This document shows positions 1 to 5,031 of a stretch of 5,031 nt of DNA, in pieces. Position 1 is the first letter of the stretch. The number at the start of each line of letters is the position of its first letter. This DNA is from Candidatus Kapaibacterium sp. (GTDB lineage Bacteria; Bacteroidota; Ignavibacteria; Kapaibacteriales; HRBIN21). The notes under the pieces are model-generated. The model did no database searches. It worked only from the letters and a program-made list of their open reading frames with translations, and was not told where the DNA came from. The position numbers and the translations under genes are program-made. The stretch spans positions 1 through 5,031 of the forward strand of contig JANWXA010000141.1 of the NCBI GenBank assembly GCA_025055465.1, in the 5' to 3' direction.

Positions 1-1364
1 GGAAACGGCACGATGATGTTGCTGACAGGCTCCCGCTGGAACTTTCCCCCGATCAAAAGCAGCTTATCAAGCAGGCACTTGCTGCTGCCGACTATGCCCT
101 TATTCAAGGTCCACCGGGTACAGGCAAGACCGCCGTCGTGCTGCGTACTCTGGTGGAGCGCTTGCTGTGCCGAGCAGAAGAGACCCTGCTCATTGTAGCC
201 TGCACCAACCGTGCCGTTGACGAAATTTGTCGGACACTGCAGGCTTCCGGTATTGCTTTCATGCGGCTGGGGACACGGGAAGGGACGGACTTTCCCGAAA
301 TGCTGCCCAGCGTAGCTGCTGAAGGTATGGGGGCTACGGAGTTCGCACAGTGGTTCCAGCAGTGCCGAGTTGTGGTGGCAACGGTTGCCTCCGCCCTCAT
401 GACAGCGGAGCTGATGATGCTCAAGCGCTTTACGACCCTCCTTGTAGACGAGGCGTCTCAGCTTTTAGAAAGCCACCTTATTGGGCTGCTCTGCAGCGTG
501 GAGCGCGCTATCCTCATTGGGGATGAACGCCAACTGCCTGCAATTGTACTCCAGGGAGCTGAAGAAGCTGTGGTCCAGGATGAGGGGCTTCGACGTTTAG
601 GATTTGTCACTTTCGCTGAATCGCTCTTTGAGCGGCTGCTTCGGCAGTGCATCCACAACGGGTGGGATTATGCCTACGGCATGCTGCAGCGGCAAGCGCG
701 AATGCACGAATTGCTTCAGCAGTTTCCCAGCGTTACCTTCTATGGTGGAAAACTCCTTTGTGCCGGACTTGTGCATCAACAAGGGGAAAGACCCTGCTTC
801 ACCGAATCCCCGCAGACAGCCATAGAAGAGCTTGTGAGCCGCCATCGGTTACTCTTCGTGGATTGTGCTCCGGAGACCGAGGCATACGGGTATCATACGG
901 GCGAAGTGGCTCTTGTCACCCAGCTTGTGGCAAGTATAGCCCGACTGTGGGGTGCGACACTCACGGAACGCAGCATAGGGGTTATCACTCCGTATCGGCT
1001 GCAGGCACGGATGATTTTCCAAGGATTGCCCCGGGCACTTCGCCGGTACGTTACAGTGGATACGGTGGAACGTTTTCAGGGCAGCGAGCGTGACAGCATC
1101 ATTGTCTCCTTGGCGGTCAATCACCCGTGGGAGCTGCGCTTCCTGCAGTCTCTGGCACGCTTACCTGATGGGAGCGAAGTGGACCGCAAGCTCAATGTCA
1201 TGCTCACTCGTGCCCGGCAGCAGTTTGTCCTCGTGGGAAGTTCCGATGTGCTGCGGCAGAGCGCCTTATATCGCCGCTTGCTTGCTTTTATCCAGCGTTA
1301 CGGTTGCTCCGTCCGGGCCGAAGACCTTCGTCCGATGTTGCTGCAAGAGCCCCCTTTGTCCTAA
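1..1364 (+). CDS. Dna2/Upf1-like superfamily 1B DNA helicase, C-terminal part (5' end outside window)
   Basis: ATP-dependent helicase, probably 5'-to-3' on DNA in replication or repair. The reading frame is open from the first complete codon at base 3 to TAA at 1362-1364, giving 453 visible residues. Visible motifs in order: Q-motif-like SPDQKQ (15-20), Walker A GPPGTGKT (36-43, bases 108-131), motif Ia CTNRAVDEI (67-75), Walker B DEAS (149-152), motif III GDERQLP (173-179), motif IV around QARMH (231-235), TPYRLQA (329-335), TVERFQGSERD (354-364) and motif VI LNVMLTRAR (397-405). This is the full motor core of the Upf1/Dna2 group. The DYALIQ run before Walker A resembles Dna2 in particular. 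Bacterial relatives often carry a Cas4-like PD-(D/E)XK nuclease domain upstream of the motor, which cannot be seen here. The start codon lies outside the window; an internal start near 138 would remove Walker A and is wrong. Helicase assignment is firm; the Dna2 subfamily is inferred. Confidence 0.93.
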   Translation, partial: KRHDDVADRLPLELSPDQKQLIKQALAAADYALIQGPPGTGKTAVVLRTLVERLLCRAEETLLIVACTNRAVDEICRTLQASGIAFMRLGTREGTDFPEMLPSVAAEGMGATEFAQWFQQCRVVVATVASALMTAELMMLKRFTTLLVDEASQLLESHLIGLLCSVERAILIGDERQLPAIVLQGAEEAVVQDEGLRRLGFVTFAESLFERLLRQCIHNGWDYAYGMLQRQARMHELLQQFPSVTFYGGKLLCAGLVHQQGERPCFTESPQTAIEELVSRHRLLFVDCAPETEAYGYHTGEVALVTQLVASIARLWGATLTERSIGVITPYRLQARMIFQGLPRALRRYVTVDTVERFQGSERDSIIVSLAVNHPWELRFLQSLARLPDGSEVDRKLNVMLTRARQQFVLVGSSDVLRQSALYRRLLAFIQRYGCSVRAEDLRPMLLQEPPLS

Positions 1365-1397
1365 GTTTGTACGGTCTTGCGGTGGTGGCTGCAGCGG

Positions 1398-2939
1398 ATG
1401 GAGCACTCGGAACGCATTGTTGTCCTGGACTTTGGTTCCCAGTATACGCAGCTCATTGCTCGGCGGATTCGAGAATGTGGGGTTTACGCAGAGATTTACC
1501 CCTACTGGCTTTCTGCCGAAGACCTGAAGGCTCTGGAGCCGAGGGGGATTGTTCTGTCGGGTGGTCCCGCCAGTGTTTACGAGGCTGCTGCGCCGCATCC
1601 AGATAGGAGGATCTTTGGCCTGGGTGTCCCGATCTTGGGTATTTGCTATGGGTTGCAATTGCTTGGCTATCATTTTGGTGGAGAGGTGGTGCGGGCAGCA
1701 CGGCGCGAGTATGGACGAGCTGAGCTCATTATCGCAGACGATTCCGACCTCTTTGCTGGCATTCCCAGCCCTACGACCGTGTGGATGAGCCACGGTGATG
1801 CCCTAACCCGGCTGCCTGAGGGCTTTGAATGCATTGGTTACACGGAAAATTCTCCTATCGCCGCGATTTGCCATCGAGAGCGACGCCTCTGGGGTGTACA
1901 GTTCCACCCCGAGGTAGAGCATACTGTGCAGGGTCGGCAAATCCTGGCCAATTTTGCCCGGCACATCTGTGCCTGCCGTGCTGACTGGACTCCTGAGGCA
2001 TTTGTGGAGGCTGCGGTTCGGGATATTCGCCAAGAAGTCAACGGTGAAGGGGTGCTCTGCGCTCTGAGTGGGGGGGTAGATTCCACCGTTACGGCCGTCT
2101 TAGTTCATCGTGCTCTTGGCGAGCAACTTCATTGCATCCATGTCGATACGGGTCTCATGCGAGATGGGGAAAGCCAGACCATTGAGCAGCTCTTTCGTGA
2201 GCACTTCCATATTCCGTTGACTGTCGTGAACGCCTCCGAGCTGTTTGTGGGTCGCTTGCGTGGGGTGAGTGATCCGGAGCGCAAACGGCGTATCATCGGG
2301 CACACATTTATCGAGCTCTTCGAGCGGGAGGCCCAGCGTTTTCCTGATGCTCGCTGGCTGGCACAGGGGACGCTGTATCCAGATGTGATTGAATCCGTTT
2401 CAGTGCGCGGGCCGTCGGCCACCATCAAAACACATCATAATGTCGGGGGCCTGCCCGAGCGAATGCAGTTGAAGCTATTAGAACCGTTGCGGGAGCTGTT
2501 CAAGGACGAGGCTCGCGCGGTTGGCCAGGCATTGGGTGTGCCGGAGTGGTTTCTTCGACGCCATCCGTTCCCAGGACCGGGCCTGGCAATTCGGGTCCTC
2601 GGTGAAGTAACCCCGGAACGGCTCGCCCTACTGCGGCGCGCCGATGCGATTTTTGTTCAAGAGCTGGAACATGCAGGCCTTTATGACAGCGTTTGGCAAG
2701 CCTTTGCTGTGCTTCTGCCAGTGCAAAGTGTCGGCGTTATGGGGGACGAGCGGACGTATGAGTATGTCTGTGCTCTACGTGCTGTAACCAGTACGGACGG
2801 CATGACTGCCGATTGGGCGCGGTTGCCTGAGGAATTTCTGGCACGAGTGTCCAACCGTATTATCAATGAGGTCCGGGGGATCAACCGCGTTGTCTATGAT
2901 ATCTCCAGCAAACCGCCGGCAACGATTGAGTGGGAGTAA
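1398..2939 (+). CDS. guaA: GMP synthase (glutamine-hydrolysing)
   Basis: Converts XMP, ATP and glutamine to GMP, the last step of guanine nucleotide synthesis, in the cytoplasm. The protein is 513 residues, within the usual range for the two-domain enzyme. N-terminal class I glutamine amidotransferase: VLDFGSQYTQLI (9-20), nucleophile Cys83 in GICYGLQ (81-87), and His170 and Glu172 in QFHPEVEHT, completing the triad. ATP-pyrophosphatase domain: P-loop SGGVDST (224-230), then GTLYPDVIES (324-333) and HHNVGGLP (346-353). C-terminal dimerisation/XMP-binding domain: PFPGPGLAIRVLGE (390-403), ending in the hallmark SKPPATIEWE. ATG at 1398 was chosen because it gives the canonical short N-terminus. 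An in-frame TTG at 1377 would add seven residues of no family character. Only a weak G-rich stretch (1381-1388) precedes the ATG. The gene begins 33 bases after the helicase stop and ends 13 bases before ribH. All catalytic residues are intact. Confidence 0.98.
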   Translation: MEHSERIVVLDFGSQYTQLIARRIRECGVYAEIYPYWLSAEDLKALEPRGIVLSGGPASVYEAAAPHPDRRIFGLGVPILGICYGLQLLGYHFGGEVVRAARREYGRAELIIADDSDLFAGIPSPTTVWMSHGDALTRLPEGFECIGYTENSPIAAICHRERRLWGVQFHPEVEHTVQGRQILANFARHICACRADWTPEAFVEAAVRDIRQEVNGEGVLCALSGGVDSTVTAVLVHRALGEQLHCIHVDTGLMRDGESQTIEQLFREHFHIPLTVVNASELFVGRLRGVSDPERKRRIIGHTFIELFEREAQRFPDARWLAQGTLYPDVIESVSVRGPSATIKTHHNVGGLPERMQLKLLEPLRELFKDEARAVGQALGVPEWFLRRHPFPGPGLAIRVLGEVTPERLALLRRADAIFVQELEHAGLYDSVWQAFAVLLPVQSVGVMGDERTYEYVCALRAVTSTDGMTADWARLPEEFLARVSNRIINEVRGINRVVYDISSKPPATIEWE

Positions 2940-2942
2940 GGG
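2938..2942 (+). promoter_or_regulatory. Probable ribosome-binding site of ribH (AAGGG)
   Basis: AAGGG overlaps the guaA stop codon and lies 10 bases before the ribH ATG at 2953. It favours that ATG over the GTG immediately after it and over the long upstream extension inside guaA. Spacing is slightly long but acceptable. It is the only clear Shine-Dalgarno-like site before a gene start in the window. Confidence 0.5.
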
Positions 2943-2952
2943 CTATGGGACG

Positions 2953-3423
2953 ATGGTGCACACTATAGAGGGACAAGTTCGAGGCGAAGCGGTCCGCGTT
3001 GCTATTGCCGTCTCTCGGTGGAATGCCTTAGTAACGGAGCGTCTTCTACTGGGCGCCGTGGACACGCTGAGGCGCTACGGGGTGGGCGAGGGAGCTGTTA
3101 CCGTTGTTTGGTGCCCTGGGAGCTTTGAGTTGCCCCTCTTGGTTCAGGAGCTGGCACAGACTGGGCAGTACGATGCCGTGATCGCCCTTGGGGCTGTCAT
3201 CCGGGGTGAGACACCGCATTTTGAGTATATAGCTACGCAAGTGGCAGCAGGGATTGCTCGCGTTGGCCTCCAGACCCGTGTGCCGTGTATTTTTGGCGTG
3301 CTGACAACAGATACGCTGGAGCAGGCATTAGAGCGGGCGGGCGGTAAAGTAGGGAACAAAGGCGTAGAGGCGGCGCTGGCAGCACTCGAGATGGTCAACC
3401 TCCTACGGCAGCTTCGCCAATGA
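2953..3423 (+). CDS. ribH: 6,7-dimethyl-8-ribityllumazine synthase
   Basis: Condenses 5-amino-6-ribitylamino-uracil with 3,4-dihydroxy-2-butanone 4-phosphate to give lumazine, the penultimate step of riboflavin synthesis. The protein is 156 residues, the normal family length; family members form pentamers or 60-subunit icosahedral shells. Visible motifs: substrate-contacting SRWN (21-24), PGSFELP (55-61), GAVIRGETPHFEY (80-92) with the catalytic His89, PCIFGVLTTDT (111-121) and Arg128 in the ERAGGKVGNKG stretch, which binds the phosphate. The ATG at 2953 is preceded by AAGGG at 2938-2942 with a 10-base spacer, the best ribosome-binding site in the window. The frame stays open upstream to 2866, but that extension lies inside guaA and has no family similarity. 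The TGA at 3421-3423 overlaps the ATG of the next gene. GTP, made downstream of GuaA, feeds the riboflavin pathway, so co-expression with guaA makes sense. Confidence 0.97.
   Translation: MVHTIEGQVRGEAVRVAIAVSRWNALVTERLLLGAVDTLRRYGVGEGAVTVVWCPGSFELPLLVQELAQTGQYDAVIALGAVIRGETPHFEYIATQVAAGIARVGLQTRVPCIFGVLTTDTLEQALERAGGKVGNKGVEAALAALEMVNLLRQLRQ
3420..3423 (+). other. ATGA stop/start overlap joining ribH and the propeller gene
   Basis: The ATG of the propeller gene (3420-3422) overlaps the TGA of ribH (3421-3423). No strong Shine-Dalgarno sequence precedes it in the ribH tail. This arrangement usually means translation is re-initiated by ribosomes finishing the upstream gene. It implies one transcript for both genes and supports this ATG as the true start, since the signal peptide begins immediately after it. 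Confidence 0.85.
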
Positions 3424-5031
3424 GACTCTGTTCCTGGCGCGCTGCTCTGGTTGTGAGCAGTGGCGCCCTTTGGTCGGTGGCGTTTGCCGATGTGGTGCCA
3501 CGGATAGAGAGATGGGAACTCCACACCTCTTTACTGACAGTTCGTTCTGTAGCAAGCGATGGGGAGCGGTTTTGGGCGGCTACCAGTGGAGGGCTTTTCA
3601 CGTACGAGCCGCGGTCGGGTGCCGTTGGCGTGATTCGGAAAACCGAGGGGTTGTTGGTGCAGGATCTCACTGCTCTTGCCGCCGATACCGCAACCGGGCT
3701 TGTCACTGCGGGTGCCTTCGATGGGACGTTGGAGCTCTATGAGCGCCCGGGTAGGTGGGAGCATTTGACCGAGATCCGTAATGAGCCGGGCATCCCGGAC
3801 AAGCGTGTCCACGCCATAACGATAGCTGGGCGCTATGCGTATGTGGCGGCCGCCTTCGGGCTTGTTGTCATTGACCTGCCCGCTCGTGTAGTTGCCCAGG
3901 TCGTCCCGCGGATTGGTCCACTCCCGGTAGGCACACCCGTCTATGCTGTCTCCATCTGGCAGGACAGCATTTGGGTTGGTACAGGTGCCGGCTTGGCTGT
4001 TGCACCAGTGAATGCCCCTTTGCTCAATTATCCATCAGCCTGGCGCGCAGTGCAGGGGGCGGAGCTTTCCGGCCCCATTTACCATTTGAGTGTTGCTGAC
4101 TCGATGCTGTTGGTCGCAACACACGACCGTGTTCTCAGGTATACCGCTGGAACCGTTACCACCGTTCGAGAATATTCCTCTCGGGTTGTCGGTATGGGGT
4201 GGGCAGCAGGAAGACTGTGGGTAGCAACCCAGGCGCAGCTTTGGCAGGAATTGCCCTACCGACAACAGCTGTCCATACCAGTGTTTGAGGTGTCCGGACT
4301 TTGGGTCACTACAGTTGGAGGAGAGGTGTACATCCTTGTTGGAGCAAGCGAACAGGGACTCTGGTACTGGGACTGGCACCAGTGGAAGGCCATACAGGTG
4401 AACACTCCCCATACCAATTTGCTTTTTCACTGCGCCGTGGACCTTCAGGGGAATGCGTGGTGCGCCACATGGCATCCTGTGGACAGAGGGGCCGGTCGCG
4501 GCTTTGCAGCTTTGTACAGGGGCTCTTGGTATGCCTTCACGGTGCAAACGCACCCGTGGTTGGGGGGAAACGAATACTTCTATGCTCTTGCCTTGCCCTC
4601 GGGTGGAGAAGTGTGGTTCTCCAACTGGGGGCGTGGCCTGCTTCAGCTTTTCCCGAGAGATACCGGATTTGCATTTGAACGGTACGACGTTACGAATACC
4701 CTATTCCGCGGCATCCCATCCGACACGACATATCTGCCGTTTGGTGGTATGGCTCTGGATGCTCGGGGTGACCTATGGGCTGTCTGTCACTGGTGTGTAA
4801 CCGGAGCTCTGCTGCGTCGCACGGGAGATGGGCGCATCCAGCCAATGCTGACAATGCTGCCGGTCAGCCAACGACAGAATCTTCCCTTGGCCATTGATCC
4901 CTTTGGTACAAAGTGGGTGGGCTCCTTCGTTGGGGATGGTCTTTTCTATTTCCGAGAACAGACAGGCGTGGTGGCGGAGGCATGGGGGCGGTTGACGACT
5001 TCGAATTCGGCGTTGCCGCACAACATTCAAT
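3420..5031 (+). CDS. Secreted multi-blade beta-propeller protein, PorZ-like (3' end outside window)
   Basis: Open frame from ATG 3420 through the last base with no stop: 537 complete codons. A signal peptide is clear: MRLCSWR, a hydrophobic stretch (8-22) and a likely cleavage after AFA at residue 23. The remainder is a run of propeller blades with recurring 'W-x-A/G-T-x-x-G-L' strands: FWAATSGGLFTY (51-62), YAYVAAAFGLVVIDL (139-153), IWVGTGAGLAV (184-194), RLWVATQAQLW (265-275), EVWFSNWGRGLLQLF (397-411), DLWAVCHWC (451-459), KWVGSFVGDGLFYF (498-511). It stops inside NSALPHN, the typical linker opening a further blade of the two-component-regulator-propeller (Reg_prop) type. The N-terminal pattern (GLFTY, then EGLLVQDLTALAADTATG, then AFGLVVIDL) closely follows PorZ, a surface protein of the type IX secretion system that helps attach cargo to anionic LPS. 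The family has two propellers and a C-terminal sorting domain, which would lie beyond the edge. PorZ itself is inferred; another T9SS-exported propeller protein is the main alternative. Confidence 0.85.
   Translation, partial: MRLCSWRAALVVSSGALWSVAFADVVPRIERWELHTSLLTVRSVASDGERFWAATSGGLFTYEPRSGAVGVIRKTEGLLVQDLTALAADTATGLVTAGAFDGTLELYERPGRWEHLTEIRNEPGIPDKRVHAITIAGRYAYVAAAFGLVVIDLPARVVAQVVPRIGPLPVGTPVYAVSIWQDSIWVGTGAGLAVAPVNAPLLNYPSAWRAVQGAELSGPIYHLSVADSMLLVATHDRVLRYTAGTVTTVREYSSRVVGMGWAAGRLWVATQAQLWQELPYRQQLSIPVFEVSGLWVTTVGGEVYILVGASEQGLWYWDWHQWKAIQVNTPHTNLLFHCAVDLQGNAWCATWHPVDRGAGRGFAALYRGSWYAFTVQTHPWLGGNEYFYALALPSGGEVWFSNWGRGLLQLFPRDTGFAFERYDVTNTLFRGIPSDTTYLPFGGMALDARGDLWAVCHWCVTGALLRRTGDGRIQPMLTMLPVSQRQNLPLAIDPFGTKWVGSFVGDGLFYFREQTGVVAEAWGRLTTSNSALPHNIQ

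Noticed and set aside
647..1093. 148-codon + strand ORF inside the helicase
   Set aside because: It is a frame shadow over helicase motifs IV and V, with no motif of its own.
1377..1397. Possible seven-residue N-terminal extension of guaA from the TTG at 1377
   Set aside because: TTG is a rarer start, lies only 12 bases after the helicase stop with no ribosome-binding site, and the extra residues do not belong to the usual GuaA N-terminus; ATG 1398 gives the canonical start.
1266..1793. 175-codon minus-strand ORF spanning the helicase/guaA junction
   Set aside because: It is antisense to two well-supported genes, including the GuaA amidotransferase core, and its translation shows no domain or motif.
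2866..2952. Upstream extension of ribH inside guaA
   Set aside because: These codons lie over the conserved GuaA C-terminus in another frame and show no lumazine synthase character; ATG 2953 has a better ribosome-binding site and the normal family length.
4035..4553. 172-codon minus-strand ORF, once considered as a gene in an apparently empty region
   Set aside because: The + strand frame starting at 3420 covers it with propeller blades and a signal peptide; the antisense product has no recognisable motif.
4785..4796. CHWC as a cytochrome c heme-binding site
   Set aside because: The order is C-H-W-C followed by V, not CxxCH, so the axial histidine is in the wrong place.
4301..4800. Two overlapping + strand ORFs (4301-4678 and 4453-4800)
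   Set aside because: They are out-of-frame shadows of the propeller gene, lack ribosome-binding sites and show no family character.

Overview
The window (5,031 bases, GC-rich by eye, roughly mid-50s percent) is a compact bacterial chromosomal segment with every gene on the + strand and almost no non-coding DNA. Order: the C-terminal part of a Dna2/Upf1-like superfamily 1B helicase (cut by the left edge); complete GMP synthase guaA; complete lumazine synthase ribH; and a long secreted beta-propeller protein that runs off the right edge without a stop. Gaps between genes are 33 bases, 13 bases and a 4-base ATGA overlap. I see no convincing promoter, terminator, tRNA, rRNA, CRISPR array, insertion sequence or repeat.

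The best guess for the host is a member of the Bacteroidota/Chlorobiota/Ignavibacteria/Kapabacteria group (FCB superphylum). The main clue is the last gene. Its N-terminal region reads like PorZ, the outer-surface beta-propeller protein of the type IX secretion system (T9SS), which is confined to that group. Weak or absent Shine-Dalgarno sequences at guaA and at the propeller gene fit this, and so does a bacterial Dna2-type helicase. This is inference from protein character; no ribosomal marker is present.

Functionally, guaA makes GMP, and GTP is the starting substrate of riboflavin synthesis, in which RibH performs the penultimate step. The guaA-ribH pairing is therefore metabolically sensible. 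The helicase (DNA replication/repair) and the secreted propeller (cell surface/T9SS) have no obvious link to it and may only share a transcript. The coding region from 3420 to the right edge is easy to miss because it has no stop codon inside the window; only spurious other-frame ORFs close there. It fills about 1.6 kb that would otherwise look non-coding.

I did not find a clearly new biological system. The points most worth following are the PorZ-like protein, its translational coupling to ribH, and the missing N-terminus of the helicase.
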